Shown here: one piece after another, positions 14,998 through 30,025 of the stretch
Position numbering within the stretch: the first letter of the stretch is position 1
Layout of the letters: every line of letters starts with the position of its first letter
Assembly (NCBI RefSeq): GCF_900099785.1
Contig: NZ_FNDS01000006.1
Coordinates: 120,057 to 184,056 of the forward strand
Origin: Pseudomonas panipatensis
GTDB taxonomy: Bacteria; Pseudomonadota; Gammaproteobacteria; Pseudomonadales; Pseudomonadaceae
DNA length: 64,000 nt
Reading direction: 5' to 3'
Program-made: the position numbers and the translations under genes
The notes under the pieces: model-generated
Databases searched by the model: none
The model's input: the letters and a program-made list of their open reading frames with translations, nothing else
What the model was told of the DNA's origin: nothing

Positions 14998-16383
14998 CTA
15001 TTGTCGACCTTCGAACCAGGCCAGCTTGTCGCGCAGGGTGACCACTTCGCCGACGATCACCAGGGTCGGCGCATGGACTTCATGCTCGGCGACCAGTTGC
15101 GGCAAGTCGGCCAGGGTGCCGGTAAAGACCCGCTGGTTCAGCGTGGTGCCCTGCTGCACCAGCGCAGCCGGTGTATCCGCCGCGCGCCCATGGGCGATGA
15201 GCTGTTCACAGATCGCCGGTAGACCGACCAGCCCCATGTAGAACACCAGGGTCTGCCCCGGCGCCACCAGGTCACGCCACGGCAGGTCGGTGGTACCGTC
15301 CTTCAGATGGCCGGTGACGAAGCGCACCGATTGCGCGTAGTCGCGGTGGGTCAGGGGGATTCCGGCGTAAGCCGCACAGCCGCTGGCCGCAGTGATGCCC
15401 GGCACGACCTGGAAGGGAATGCCGTTGGCCGCCAGCTCGTCGATCTCTTCGCCGCCACGGCCGAAGATGAACGGATCACCGCCCTTCAGGCGCAGCACGC
15501 GCTTACCCTGCTGAGCCAGTTCGACCAGTTGCCGGTTGATCTCGTCCTGCGGCACCGCATGCTCGGCACGACGCTTACCCACATAGAGGCGATCGGCATC
15601 GCGCCGGCACAGTTCGAGGATCGCCGGGGCCACCAGGCGGTCGTACAGGACCACGTCGGCCTGCTGCATCAGGCGCAGGGCGCGGAAAGTCAGCAGGTCC
15701 GGGTCGCCGGGACCGGCGCCGACCAGATAGACCTCACCGCGCGCCTCGGCCTGGTCGCCGGCCAACTTGTCGGCCAGCAAGCGTTCGGCTTCGGCCGGCT
15801 GGCCGGAGAGCACGCGCTCGGCCACCGGGCCCTGAAAGACCTCTTCCCAGAACTGGCGACGCTGCTGCAAGTCGGGCAGGCGCTGCTTGACCGCGTCGCG
15901 GAAACGGCTGGCCAGCCCGGCCAACTGACCGTAGGTGGCCGGAATCCAGGTTTCCAGCTTCGCCCGCAGCAGGCGTGCCAGCACCGGCGCATCGCCGCCG
16001 CTGGAGACCGCCACCACCAGAGGCGAACGATCGACGATCGCCGGGAAGATCACGCTGCACAGTGCCGGTGCGTCGACCACATTGACCGGCACACCGCGGC
16101 CATGGGCATCGCGCGAAACCTGCGCGTTCAACGGCTCATCGTCGGTGGCGGCGATGGCCAGCACGCAGTCATCCAGGTCGCCGGGAGCGTAGCGGCGCTC
16201 GAACAACTCACCGCCGCCCTGCTCGACCAACTCGCGCAGTTCAGCATGCACCTGCGGCGCGACCACGCGCAGCAACGCACCGGCATCGCTGAGCAGGCGC
16301 GCCTTGCGCAATGCGACTTCACCGCCGCCGACCAGGAGTGCGCGGCGCCCGCGCAGGATGTGGAACAGCGGCAGGAAATCCAT
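14998..16383 (-). CDS. cysG: Siroheme synthase (trifunctional)
   Basis: 461 residues. It methylates uroporphyrinogen III, oxidises precorrin-2 and inserts iron, giving siroheme for sulfite and nitrite reductases. The N-terminal dehydrogenase/ferrochelatase half begins [24 protein letters not shown] with its NAD motif. The methyltransferase half begins [17 protein letters not shown] (about 215) and contains [18 protein letters not shown]. The start at 16383 follows the serS stop by one base (TGATATG), so the pair is probably coupled. An open-frame extension of eight codons overlaps serS and is rejected. Confidence 0.95.
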   Translation of the reverse strand: MDFLPLFHILRGRRALLVGGGEVALRKARLLSDAGALLRVVAPQVHAELRELVEQGGGELFERRYAPGDLDDCVLAIAATDDEPLNAQVSRDAHGRGVPVNVVDAPALCSVIFPAIVDRSPLVVAVSSGGDAPVLARLLRAKLETWIPATYGQLAGLASRFRDAVKQRLPDLQQRRQFWEEVFQGPVAERVLSGQPAEAERLLADKLAGDQAEARGEVYLVGAGPGDPDLLTFRALRLMQQADVVLYDRLVAPAILELCRRDADRLYVGKRRAEHAVPQDEINRQLVELAQQGKRVLRLKGGDPFIFGRGGEEIDELAANGIPFQVVPGITAASGCAAYAGIPLTHRDYAQSVRFVTGHLKDGTTDLPWRDLVAPGQTLVFYMGLVGLPAICEQLIAHGRAADTPAALVQQGTTLNQRVFTGTLADLPQLVAEHEVHAPTLVIVGEVVTLRDKLAWFEGRQ

Positions 16384-16384
16384 A

Positions 16385-17680
<1,296 letters not shown>

Positions 17681-17708
17681 CTAGGGTCGGGCGGCGACGT
17701 GGCGCCGC

Positions 17709-19034
17709 TCAGGATTGTCTGCGTTTTCGGGGACTGGCGCGATCCAGCGCGGCCAGGTGCTTGAGCTTCTCGCCAATCTTCAGTTCCAGGCCACGCGGCA
17801 CCGGCTGATAGTACTGGCGCGGCTCCAGTTGCTCGGGGAAGTAGTCCTCCCCGGCGGCGTAGGCGTCCGGCTCGTCATGGGCGTAACGATACTCTTCGCC
17901 ATAACCGAGGTTCTTCATCAATTTGGTCGGCGCGTTGCGCAGGTGCAGCGGCACTTCCAGCGAGCCGTTCTCGGCGACATCGCGGCGCGCCATGTTATAG
18001 GCGGTGTAAACCGCATTGCTCTTCGGCGCGCAGGCCAGGTAGACGATAGCCTGGGCCACCGCCAGCTCGCCCTCCGGGCTGCCCAGGCGTTCCTGCACGT
18101 CCCAGGCATTGAGGCACAGGGTCAGCGCGCGTGGGTCGGCGTTGCCGATGTCCTCGCTGGCCATGCGCACCACGCGGCGCGCGATGTACAGCGGGTCGCA
18201 GCCGCCATCGAGCATGCGCGCGTACCAGTAGAGCGCGCCATCCGGACTGGAACCGCGCACCGACTTGTGCAGCGCGCTGATCTGGTCGTAGAAGGCCTCG
18301 CCGCCCTTGTCGAAGCGACGTCGGCTGTCACCCAGCAGGTTCTGCAGCAGCTCGGGACTGATGTCGTCACCGTCCTCGGCCAGGTCGGCGGCATTCTCCA
18401 GCAGGTTGAGCAGGCGCCGGCCATCGCCGTCGGCGGCCGCCATGAGGATGGCGAAGCTCTCCTCGGGCAGGCTCAGATGACGCTTGCCGAGCCCCTTGTC
18501 TTCGCTCAGCGCACGCTGCACCAGCTTGCGCAGGGCCGCCTCGTCCAGGCTCTTCAGCACATAGACGCGGGCCCGCGAGAGCAGCGCATTGTTCAGCTCG
18601 AAGGACGGGTTCTCGGTAGTCGCGCCGATAAAGATCAGGGTGCCGTCTTCGACGTAAGGCAGGAAGGCATCCTGCTGGCTCTTGTTGAAGCGGTGCACTT
18701 CGTCGACGAACAAGATGGTGCGACGACCGTACTGCGCGGCCTGTTGCTTGGCCATCTCCACCGACTGGCGGATTTCCTTGACCCCGGACAGCACCGCCGA
18801 AATGGTTTCGAAGTGCGCTTCCGAAACCTGCGCCAACAGCCGCGCCAGGGTGGTCTTGCCGACCCCCGGCGGGCCCCAGAAGATCATCGAGTGCAGGGCG
18901 CCCTGCTCCAGCGCTTCGCGCAACGGCTTGCCGCGCGCGAGCAGGTGCTCCTGGCCGACATACTCATCCAGGCTGGTGGCGCGCAGGCGCGCGGCCAGGG
19001 GCTGGGCTACGGGTTCGGAACGGAACAGGTCCAC
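17709..19034 (-). CDS. rarA: Replication-associated recombination AAA ATPase RarA (MgsA)
   Basis: 441 residues. It acts at stalled replication forks together with SSB and RecA. The Walker A is [15 protein letters not shown] and the Walker [18 protein letters not shown]; sensor 1 is [15 protein letters not shown]. The C-terminal tetramerisation domain includes [20 protein letters not shown]. It follows lolA by 37 bases, in the conserved ftsK-lolA-rarA order. Confidence 0.95.
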   Translation of the reverse strand: MDLFRSEPVAQPLAARLRATSLDEYVGQEHLLARGKPLREALEQGALHSMIFWGPPGVGKTTLARLLAQVSEAHFETISAVLSGVKEIRQSVEMAKQQAAQYGRRTILFVDEVHRFNKSQQDAFLPYVEDGTLIFIGATTENPSFELNNALLSRARVYVLKSLDEAALRKLVQRALSEDKGLGKRHLSLPEESFAILMAAADGDGRRLLNLLENAADLAEDGDDISPELLQNLLGDSRRRFDKGGEAFYDQISALHKSVRGSSPDGALYWYARMLDGGCDPLYIARRVVRMASEDIGNADPRALTLCLNAWDVQERLGSPEGELAVAQAIVYLACAPKSNAVYTAYNMARRDVAENGSLEVPLHLRNAPTKLMKNLGYGEEYRYAHDEPDAYAAGEDYFPEQLEPRQYYQPVPRGLELKIGEKLKHLAALDRASPRKRRQS

Positions 19035-19071
19035 ACGGCTACCTACGCTTCAGGGCGGGTCCGAATGCCCA

Positions 19072-19695
19072 TCACTGCTGGATGACGTCGACGCCCTTCG
19101 GCGTCTCGAACACGAACTGCTTGGCGTCCAGCGGCTGGTTCATCTTCACGTCGAAGAACAGGATGTTGGTGCGCTGGCCGACGCTGTCGATCAACTGCAT
19201 GTCGTTGACCACACCATTGCGGAAGGAAATCCGCAGGTTGTCGAACAGGCTGTCCTTGTCCTTCGGCTTGAGGATGAAGTCGACCACGTTGCCGCCATCC
19301 TTGCTGGTGATCTCGAAGCTCTCGTGGATCTTCGAGATGTCGCCGGAAAGCAGCAGCGCCGGCGTCTGGGTCAGGCGCTGGTCGAGCTTCTGGATGGTCA
19401 CCTGCTGCAGATCCGGATCGTACAGCCAGACCTTTTCGCCATTGGAAATCAGCAGTTGCTCCTGGGGCGCGTCGGTGTGCCAGCGGAACAGCCCGGGACG
19501 CTTCAGGCTCAATTGCCCGGCGGCCTCCTGCAGGCGGGTGCCGCTGCCGTCCAGGGTCAGCTGCGAGAAGCGCGCGGTCATGGTCTGCGCCTTGCTCAGC
19601 AGCCCACTCAGGCGCTGGGCAGCGGCGTCATCGGCATGGGCTTGCACGCCGGCCATGGCCAGCGCAGCGATAAACAGCATGCGGATCAGTCGCAT
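19072..19695 (-). CDS. lolA: Outer-membrane lipoprotein carrier protein LolA
   Basis: 207 residues with signal peptide [21 protein letters not shown]. The periplasmic chaperone carries lipoproteins from LolCDE to LolB. The half-barrel fold is recognisable from [34 protein letters not shown] and [21 protein letters not shown]. It starts 12 bases after the ftsK stop. LolA is also the carrier that a lipoprotein such as the island's Rz1 would need. Confidence 0.95.
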   Translation of the reverse strand: MRLIRMLFIAALAMAGVQAHADDAAAQRLSGLLSKAQTMTARFSQLTLDGSGTRLQEAAGQLSLKRPGLFRWHTDAPQEQLLISNGEKVWLYDPDLQQVTIQKLDQRLTQTPALLLSGDISKIHESFEITSKDGGNVVDFILKPKDKDSLFDNLRISFRNGVVNDMQLIDSVGQRTNILFFDVKMNQPLDAKQFVFETPKGVDVIQQ

Positions 19696-19707
19696 GGAAA
19701 TCCTCGA

Positions 19708-22119
<2,412 letters not shown>

Positions 22120-22255
22120 AACGCGTCTATTCCTGCGCCCTGGGCGCGTCCGAGAGTCTTTTAGCGTCAAAACGGGCCTATTGTACGGCTTTGGCCGAGC
22201 GATGCCAGAGAGGCCGCCCTGGCGTCTTTTGCCGCCCTTTCCAGGTTCGGTGTAG

Positions 22256-23284
<1,029 letters not shown>

Positions 23285-23319
23285 CTGGACCGGGGAGGCC
23301 CGCCCTCCCCTACTCCGCC

Positions 23320-24024
23320 ATGCTCAACTGGCTATCCCGCGACAATTTCGAGTTCCCGCCCCTGGAACAGGCTCTGCACGAGCCCAACGGCCTGCTCGCG
23401 GCCGGCGGGGACCTCGACCCGCGACGCCTTATCGCTGCTTACCGACATGGCTGCTTCCCCTGGTTCCAGGATGGCCAACCGATCCTCTGGTGGTCGCCCG
23501 ATCCACGCACGGTGCTCTTTCCCGACGAGCTGCACATATCCCGCAGCCTGAGCAAATGCCTACGCCAGGGACAGTTCCGAATCACCATCGACCAGGCTTT
23601 CGATCAAGTCATCCAGGGCTGCGCCGGACCGCGCGACTATGCCGACGGAACCTGGATCACCAGCCCGATGCAGGAGGCCTACCGCAAGCTGCACCACCTG
23701 GGGATCGCGCACTCCGTGGAAAGCTGGCGGGACGAAGAACTGGTCGGCGGCCTCTATGGCCTGGCCATCGGCAGGCTGTTCTTCGGCGAGTCCATGTTCA
23801 GCCGCAGCGGCAACGCCTCCAAGGCAGCGTTCGTCAGCCTGGTTCAGCGCTTGCGCGCGGCCGGCTTCGTCCTGATCGACTGCCAGATGCCCACCCAGCA
23901 CCTGCATAGCTTCGGCGCCCGCTCCATCAGCCGCGCGCAATTCACCGAATACCTCGCCCGCCACCTCGACCAGCCGCCATTGTTTGACTGGACGACGCAG
24001 GCGGACTGCCAAAGCCTGACTTAA
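23320..24024 (+). CDS. aat: Leucyl/phenylalanyl-tRNA-protein transferase
   Basis: 234 residues. It adds Leu or Phe to proteins with N-terminal Lys or Arg, creating N-degrons. [28 protein letters not shown] and [23 protein letters not shown] are the family signature, and [18 protein letters not shown] forms the substrate site. It is followed by the second transferase bpt, with clpS and clpA about 3 kb away. Confidence 0.96.
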   Translation: MLNWLSRDNFEFPPLEQALHEPNGLLAAGGDLDPRRLIAAYRHGCFPWFQDGQPILWWSPDPRTVLFPDELHISRSLSKCLRQGQFRITIDQAFDQVIQGCAGPRDYADGTWITSPMQEAYRKLHHLGIAHSVESWRDEELVGGLYGLAIGRLFFGESMFSRSGNASKAAFVSLVQRLRAAGFVLIDCQMPTQHLHSFGARSISRAQFTEYLARHLDQPPLFDWTTQADCQSLT

Positions 24025-24055
24025 ACTTGCCAGAGGGTTCTCGCAGGGGTTGAAC

Positions 24056-24763
24056 ATGACCGAACTGGCCCGACTGAAGTTCTACGCGACGCAACCACAT
24101 CCGTGCAGCTATCTACCCGAAGAGCAAGCCACGACGCTGTTCCTCGACCCTAGCCAGCCCATGGATGCGCAGCTGTACGCCTCGCTTTCCGAAGTCGGCT
24201 TTCGGCGTAGTGGCGAACACCTGTACCGCCCCCACTGCCAGCACTGCACCGCCTGCATTCCCGCGCGCATTCCAGCCACTGGCTTCCAGCCCAATCGCCA
24301 GCAGAAGCGCATCGTCAAACGCAACACCGATCTGCAGGTGATCAAGCGGCGCCCCGCCTTCACCGAGGAATACTACGCGCTGTACATGCGCTACATCGAG
24401 CAACGCCATGCCGATGGCGATATGTACCCACCCAGCCGGGACCAGTTCAGCACCTTCCTGGTTCGCGACCTGCCTTTCAGCTGCTTCTTCGAGTTCCGCC
24501 TGCTGGGCCGACTGCTCGCCGTGGCAGTCACTGACGTTCTGCCCAACGGCTTGTCCGCGGTCTACACCTTCTACGACCCCGACGAGGAACGGCGCAGCCT
24601 GGGACGTTACGCCATCCTCTGGCAGATTGCCGAAACCGCCCGCCTGGGCTTGCATGCCGTCTATCTCGGATACTGGATCAAGAACTGCAGAAAGATGAAC
24701 TACAAGACCCAGTACCGCCCCATCGAGCTCTTCGTCAACCAGCGCTGGGTCGTGCTGAACTGA
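24056..24763 (+). CDS. bpt: Arginyl/aspartate-glutamate leucyltransferase (Bpt/Ate family)
   Basis: 235 residues. Bacterial members transfer Leu to proteins with N-terminal Asp or Glu. [21 protein letters not shown] and [19 protein letters not shown] carry the conserved cysteines; [23 protein letters not shown] is the C-terminal signature. The ATG at 24056 has the ribosome site AGGGG; a TTG two codons earlier is less likely. Pairs functionally with aat and ClpS. Confidence 0.93.
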   Translation: MTELARLKFYATQPHPCSYLPEEQATTLFLDPSQPMDAQLYASLSEVGFRRSGEHLYRPHCQHCTACIPARIPATGFQPNRQQKRIVKRNTDLQVIKRRPAFTEEYYALYMRYIEQRHADGDMYPPSRDQFSTFLVRDLPFSCFFEFRLLGRLLAVAVTDVLPNGLSAVYTFYDPDEERRSLGRYAILWQIAETARLGLHAVYLGYWIKNCRKMNYKTQYRPIELFVNQRWVVLN

Positions 24764-24865
24764 TGAATCGCCGTTCCCCTTGGCGCGAGACGGGGTTTTC
24801 AGGCACAATACTCGCCTTTTTTAAGGCCACTCCTGGCCACCCATAGACACCGAGGGCTCTACTGC

Positions 24866-25084
24866 ATGTCGAAAGAAGACAGCTTCGAAATGGAAGGCAC
24901 TGTCGTCGACACCCTGCCCAACACCATGTTCCGCGTGGAGTTGGAGAACGGGCACGTCGTTACCGCGCACATCTCCGGCAAGATGCGCAAGAACTACATC
25001 CGCATCCTGACCGGCGACAAAGTCCGCGTTGAACTGACGCCCTACGACCTGAGCAAGGGTCGTATCACCTACCGCGCCCGATAA
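24866..25084 (+). CDS. infA: Translation initiation factor IF-1
   Basis: 72 residues, the invariant length. [30 protein letters not shown] begins the S1-like OB fold that occupies the ribosomal A site during initiation. It ends at a bidirectional terminator shared with clpA. Confidence 0.98.
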
Positions 25085-25120
25085 ACGGCAAGGTAATCCG
25101 GGCAACACCCGGACAGACAA

Positions 25121-25150
25121 GAAAACGCCCGGCATCGCCGGGCGTTTTTC
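25121..25150. terminator. Bidirectional terminator between infA and clpA
   Basis: AAAACGCCCGGC, loop ATC, GCCGGGCGTTTTT; T-runs on both strands suit the convergent genes. Confidence 0.9.
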
Positions 25151-25167
25151 ATTGCACCAACCAGGAA

Positions 25168-27441
25168 TCAGGCCGGCTCGGCAGTAACCACCTCGAACTC
25201 GAAGGCCAACTCACCATCCTTCAGATCGACATGGGCAACACCACCGTGCTCAGCCAACTCGCCGAACAGAATCTCCTCGGCCAAAGGCCGCTTGATCTTG
25301 TCCTGAATCAGTCGAGCCATGGGGCGGGCGCCCATCTGCGGGTCGTAGCCTTTCTCCGCCAGCCAGTTGCGCGCCGCATCGCTGACCACCACCTGAACGT
25401 GCTTGTCCTCCAGCTGCGCCTGCAGCTCGGTGAGGAATTTGTCGACCACGTTCTTGATGGTTTCGTGACTCAGGCGACCGAACTGAATGATGGTATCCAG
25501 GCGGTTGCGGAATTCCGGCGTAAAGCTCTTCTTGATCACTTCCATCGCATCGGTGGAGTGGTCCTGCTGAGTGAAGCCGATGGAGGCTCGCGCAGCGGTT
25601 TCCGCTCCAGCGTTGGTGGTCATGATCAGAATGATATTGCGGAAGTCCGCCTTGCGCCCGTTGTTGTCGGTCAAGGTGCCGTGATCCATCACCTGCAGCA
25701 GCAGGTTGAAGACTTCCGGATGCGCCTTCTCGATCTCATCGAGCAAGAGCACGCAATGCGGGGTCTTGGTGATGGCTTCGGTGAGCAAACCACCCTGATC
25801 GAATCCGACATAGCCCGGAGGCGCACCAATCAGACGCGATACGGTATGCCGCTCCATGTACTCGGACATATCGAAGCGCACCAATTCAACCCCCAGCGCC
25901 TTGGCCAACTGACGCGCCACCTCCGTCTTGCCCACCCCGGTAGGACCGGCGAAGAGGAAGGAGCCGACAGGCTTGTCGGGCGACTTGAGGCCGGCACGGG
26001 ACAGCTTGATCGCCGTGGACAGCGAGCCGATGGCCGCATCCTGACCGAACACGGTCAGCTTGAGATCACGCTCCAGATTGCGCAGCAACTCCTTGTCCGA
26101 CGTCGAGACGTGCTTCGGCGGAATCCGCGCGATCTTCGCCACGATATCTTCGACCTGAGCCACCTCGATACGCTTCAGACGCTTCTCTTCCGGCTGCAGG
26201 CGTTGATACGCGCCAGCCTCATCGATCACATCGATGGCCTTGTCCGGCATATGCCGGTCATTGATATAACGCGCCGCCAACTCCGCAGCCGCGCGCAATG
26301 CTTCGTCGCTGTACTCGATGTGGTGATGTTGCTCGAAGCGGGCCTTGAGCCCCTTGAGAATGCCAACGGTATCCTCGACCGACGGTTCGGTAACGTCGAC
26401 CTTCTGGAAGCGCCGCGCCAGCGCGCGGTCTTTCTCGAAGATGCCGCGGAACTCCTGGAAGGTGGTCGAGCCGATGCAACGAATCTCACCCGACGAGAGC
26501 AACGGCTTGAGCAGGTTGGAAGCGTCCATCACCCCGCCGGAGGCAGCACCGGCACCAATGATGGTGTGAATCTCGTCGATGAACAGCACCGCATGCGGGC
26601 GCTTGCGCAACTCGTTGAGCAGCGCCTTGAAGCGCTTCTCGAAATCGCCGCGGTATTTGGTGCCCGCAAGCAAGGCCCCCAGATCCAGGGAATAGACGAC
26701 ACTGTCAGCCAGCAGGTCCGGCACCTGACCATCGACGATGCGCTTGGCCAAGCCTTCGGCGATGGCCGTCTTGCCAACGCCCGCCTCCCCCACCAGCAAC
26801 GGATTGTTCTTACGCCGACGCGCAAGAATCTGCGCGACGCGCTCGACCTCCGATTCACGCCCGACCAGGGGATCGATGCGCCCCTGCCGAGCCAGATCAT
26901 TCAGGTTGCTGGCATAGGCATCCAGCGGATGATTGGAAGTGGAGGACTCCCCACCTTCCTCATCCTGCATGTCCTGGTCATTGTCCTGATGCTCGGCATG
27001 CCCAGGCACCTTGGAGATGCCATGAGCGATGTAATTGACCACATCGATGCGAGCGACACTCTGCTGCTTGAGCAGGAACACGGCCTGACTTTCCTGCTCG
27101 CTGAAGATCGCCACTAGAACGTTGGCACCGGTCACTTCGCGCTTGCCGGAACTCTGCACATGGAACACAGCGCGCTGAAGCACTCGCTGGAAGCCCAGAG
27201 TCGGTTGCGTTTCACGATCCTCATCATGCTGAGGAATCAGTGGCGTGGTGGAGTCGATGAACTCCTGCAGATCACGCCGTAGTTTGTCCAGATTGGCCCC
27301 ACATGCACGCAGCACAGTGGCCGCAGCCTCGTTATCCAGGAGCGCCAGCAGCAGGTGCTCAACGGTCATGAATTCATGCCGTTTTGCCCGCGCCTCCTTG
27401 AAGGCGAGATTGAGGGTGACTTCGAGCTCTCGATTCAACAT
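25168..27441 (-). CDS. clpA: ATP-dependent Clp protease ATPase subunit ClpA
   Basis: 757 residues. Unfolds substrates for ClpP. The N-domain [34 protein letters not shown] is the ClpS docking unit. The first AAA module has [15 protein letters not shown], the second [19 protein letters not shown] in RASIGFTQQ near residue 620 is the ClpP-contact loop. It lies 28 bases after clpS on the same strand. Confidence 0.97.
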   Translation of the reverse strand: MLNRELEVTLNLAFKEARAKRHEFMTVEHLLLALLDNEAAATVLRACGANLDKLRRDLQEFIDSTTPLIPQHDEDRETQPTLGFQRVLQRAVFHVQSSGKREVTGANVLVAIFSEQESQAVFLLKQQSVARIDVVNYIAHGISKVPGHAEHQDNDQDMQDEEGGESSTSNHPLDAYASNLNDLARQGRIDPLVGRESEVERVAQILARRRKNNPLLVGEAGVGKTAIAEGLAKRIVDGQVPDLLADSVVYSLDLGALLAGTKYRGDFEKRFKALLNELRKRPHAVLFIDEIHTIIGAGAASGGVMDASNLLKPLLSSGEIRCIGSTTFQEFRGIFEKDRALARRFQKVDVTEPSVEDTVGILKGLKARFEQHHHIEYSDEALRAAAELAARYINDRHMPDKAIDVIDEAGAYQRLQPEEKRLKRIEVAQVEDIVAKIARIPPKHVSTSDKELLRNLERDLKLTVFGQDAAIGSLSTAIKLSRAGLKSPDKPVGSFLFAGPTGVGKTEVARQLAKALGVELVRFDMSEYMERHTVSRLIGAPPGYVGFDQGGLLTEAITKTPHCVLLLDEIEKAHPEVFNLLLQVMDHGTLTDNNGRKADFRNIILIMTTNAGAETAARASIGFTQQDHSTDAMEVIKKSFTPEFRNRLDTIIQFGRLSHETIKNVVDKFLTELQAQLEDKHVQVVVSDAARNWLAEKGYDPQMGARPMARLIQDKIKRPLAEEILFGELAEHGGVAHVDLKDGELAFEFEVVTAEPA

Positions 27442-27469
27442 GACTTCACCTCGCTCCCAAACATCCGCA

Positions 27470-27832
27470 TCAACCTTCTTTCTCTATCTCACACAACAGT
27501 GGATGCTGGCTCTCCCTCGCGTATTGATTGACCTGCATGGCCTTGGTTTCTGCGATATCGCGCGTGAACACGCCGCAGATAGCCTTACCTTGAGTATGCA
27601 CCGTCAACATGACCTTGGTTGCCTGCTCGCGATTCATGTTGAAGTACAGCTCTAGTACCTCTACCACGAAATCCATTGGCGTGTAGTCATCGTTAAACAT
27701 GATGACCCTGTACATCGCCGGAGGCTTCAGGGCCGGCTTGGATTCTTCGACCGCGAGCCCACTCCCTTCGTCTTCCAGAGGATCGGGACGGTCCTGATTG
27801 AATGTTAGTCGAATCTGGCTACTTGCATGCAT
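27470..27832 (-). CDS. clpS: ClpA adaptor protein ClpS
   Basis: 120 residues. Recognises N-degron residues and delivers them to Clp[27 protein letters not shown] contains the binding-pocket residues Asn-Asp and Met; [24 protein letters not shown] is the second conserved block. The N-terminal extension is flexible and acidic. Divergent from cspD. Confidence 0.96.
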   Translation of the reverse strand: MHASSQIRLTFNQDRPDPLEDEGSGLAVEESKPALKPPAMYRVIMFNDDYTPMDFVVEVLELYFNMNREQATKVMLTVHTQGKAICGVFTRDIAETKAMQVNQYARESQHPLLCEIEKEG

Positions 27833-28061
27833 GCTGGAATAAAAGGCTTCGTAACGTAGGAAGTTTAAGGTCTGCGTGGAGTTTGACCCGGATCGCAGGC
27901 GCAGACGAGCGCGCCTTGACTAACCTAAAAACGGTGTTACAAACAAAGGATACCCCCTTGGAGGGTATCAGGAGTTCCGAAACCCAGTCTTCTCTAAGGC
28001 TGCAGCGGAATCGTAGTGGATGATACTCCAGCGATGGAGTCCTTTGCAGAGGGATATCAGC

Positions 28062-28337
28062 ATGCTCAGCGGTAAGGTCAAGTGGTTCAACAACGCCAAG
28101 GGCTATGGATTCATCCTGGCTGACGGCCGAGACGAGGACCTGTTTGCTCATTACTCGGCAATTCAGATGGACGGATACAAGACGCTTAAGGCCGGCCAGC
28201 CGGTCAGTTTCGAGATCCTCCAAGGTCCGAAGGGACTCCATGCGGTCAACATCCAACCGATCAGCGCCATCGCTCCCAGCAGTGCCGCCCAGACCGCTCC
28301 TAGCAGCGAAGCCCTGAACGCCACCGCAGAAGCCTGA
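28062..28337 (+). CDS. cspD: Cold-shock-like protein CspD
   Basis: 91 residues. [35 protein letters not shown] holds RNP1 (KGYGFI) and RNP2 (DLFAHY). The C-terminal tail of about 20 Ala/Ser residues is longer than in classical Csp proteins and fits the CspD group, which in E. coli inhibits replication in stationary phase. The start at 28062 follows GAGGGATATCAGC. The upstream region shared with clpS includes the palindromic TATCCCCCTTGGAGGGTATC-like segment around 27950-27970. Confidence 0.93.
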   Translation: MLSGKVKWFNNAKGYGFILADGRDEDLFAHYSAIQMDGYKTLKAGQPVSFEILQGPKGLHAVNIQPISAIAPSSAAQTAPSSEALNATAEA

Positions 28338-28366
28338 TCCCCACCCACACAGACGAGCGCAGAAAC

Positions 28367-28396
28367 AAAAAAGGCCGGTCTTCACCGGCCTTTTTC
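28367..28396. terminator. Bidirectional terminator between cspD and icd
   Basis: AAAAAAGGCCGGT, loop CTTC, ACCGGCCTTTTT, between convergent genes. Confidence 0.9.
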
Positions 28397-28412
28397 ATGC
28401 ACACCCAACCGA

Positions 28413-29669
28413 TTACATCTTGGCGATCATGGCATCGCCGAACTCGGAGCAGGACAGCAGCTTGGCACCATCCATCAGGCGCTCGAAGTCATAGGTGACG
28501 GTACGGGCGGCAATTGCACCGTTCATTCCCTTGATGACCAGATCGGCCGCTTCGGTCCATCCCATGTGGCGCAGCATCATTTCAGCGGAGAGGATCAGCG
28601 ACCCCGGATTGACCTTGTCCTGACCGGCGTACTTGGGCGCGGTCCCGTGAGTGGCCTCGAACATGGCCACGGAGTCGGACAGGTTGGCCCCCGGCGCGAT
28701 CCCGATACCACCGACTTCGGCAGCCAGGGCGTCGGACAGGTAGTCACCATTGAGGTTGAGGGTGGCGATCACGTCATACTCGGCCGGACGCAGCAGGATC
28801 TGCTGCAGCATGGCATCGGCAATGACATCCTTGACCACGACATTCTTGCCGGTGCGAGGATTCTTGAACTGCATCCAGGGCCCGCCATCCAGCAGCTCGG
28901 CGCCGAATTCGTCCCGCGCCACCTCATAGCCCCAATCCTTGAAGGCACCCTCGGTGAACTTCATGATGTTGCCCTTGTGGACGATGGTCACGGAGCTGCG
29001 ATCGTTATCCACGGCATATTGCAGAGCCTTGCGCACCAGACGCTTGGTGCCGTCCAGGGAGACCGGCTTGATGCCGATGCCGCAGTTTTCGGTGAAGCGG
29101 ATCTTCTTGACGCCCATTTCCTCGGTGAGGAACTTGATGATCTTCTCCGCCTCTGGCGAACCGGCCTTCCATTCAACGCCGGCGTAAATGTCTTCGGAGT
29201 TCTCGCGGAAGATGACCATGTCCACGTCGCCAGGCTTCTTCACCGGGCTGGGCACGCCTTCGAACCAGCGCACCGGACGCTGGCAGACATAGAGGTCAAG
29301 CTGCTGGCGCAGCGCAACGTTCAGAGAGCGGATGCCACCACCAACCGGAGTGGTGAGCGGGCCCTTGATGGAGACGACGTAGTCGCGCACGGCATCCAGG
29401 GTCTCCTGCGGCAGCCAGGTGTCCTGATCGTAGACCTGGGTGGCCTTCTCGCCCGCATAGACTTCCATCCACGCGATCTTGCGCTCGCCCTTATAGGCTT
29501 TTTCGACAGCCGCATCGACGACCTTGATCATGACAGGACTGATGTCGACGCCGATGCCATCGCCTTCGATGAAGGGAATAATCGGGTTACTCGGTACATT
29601 CAAGGACATGTCGGCATTGACGGTGATTTTGTCACCGACCGCTGGCACCTGGATCTTTTGGTATCCCAT
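28413..29669 (-). CDS. icd: NADP-dependent isocitrate dehydrogenase (dimeric type)
   Basis: 418 residues. Oxidative decarboxylation of isocitrate to 2-oxoglutarate in the TCA cycle. [25 protein letters not shown] contains the isocitrate-binding serine that AceK phosphorylates in E. coli. [22 protein letters not shown] and [22 protein letters not shown] are the family signatures with the NADP site. Divergent from the unrelated monomeric enzyme at 30026. Confidence 0.97.
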   Translation of the reverse strand: MGYQKIQVPAVGDKITVNADMSLNVPSNPIIPFIEGDGIGVDISPVMIKVVDAAVEKAYKGERKIAWMEVYAGEKATQVYDQDTWLPQETLDAVRDYVVSIKGPLTTPVGGGIRSLNVALRQQLDLYVCQRPVRWFEGVPSPVKKPGDVDMVIFRENSEDIYAGVEWKAGSPEAEKIIKFLTEEMGVKKIRFTENCGIGIKPVSLDGTKRLVRKALQYAVDNDRSSVTIVHKGNIMKFTEGAFKDWGYEVARDEFGAELLDGGPWMQFKNPRTGKNVVVKDVIADAMLQQILLRPAEYDVIATLNLNGDYLSDALAAEVGGIGIAPGANLSDSVAMFEATHGTAPKYAGQDKVNPGSLILSAEMMLRHMGWTEAADLVIKGMNGAIAARTVTYDFERLMDGAKLLSCSEFGDAMIAKM

Positions 29670-30025
29670 GCTGAACTCCGCGTTGTGGTTGAACCCTCTT
29701 GCAGCTCGTCAGGTTAGCCCAGTGCCGCCCCGCGAGCCACATCTGCCTTAGTCTAAAGCGCGCGCGTGCGCCAGCTCATTGAGAGAATGGTATACTGCGC
29801 GCCATGACCTAACGGTCATCGAGGTCCGAGCAGTCTGGGACCAGACCCCCTCCCCTCGCAACGATCGAATCAACACCATGAGTCGGTCGTACAACGCTCT
29901 ACTGGCGCCCCTTCATCCCCGCGGCAATTCTCGACCCTCGGCTCCACGCTGAGCTGAAAGAAAGCGTCCACCCAACGCGAATCGAGATTCTGTGCGCGCC
30001 CAGCAAAGAAGAGAGTTAATTGCAG
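29670..30025. other. Divergent control region icd/idh
   Basis: 356 bases with no gene. It holds a possible -10 TATACT at 29791-29796 reading rightwards and the perfect palindrome ATGACCTAACGGTCAT at 29804-29819 immediately after it. The idh ribosome site (AAGAGAG) is at about 30009. Confidence 0.6.
29804..29819. promoter_or_regulatory. Palindrome, candidate operator
   Basis: ATGACC-TAAC-GGTCAT, a perfect 6+4+6 inverted repeat just downstream of a TATACT hexamer. The binding protein is unknown. Confidence 0.4.
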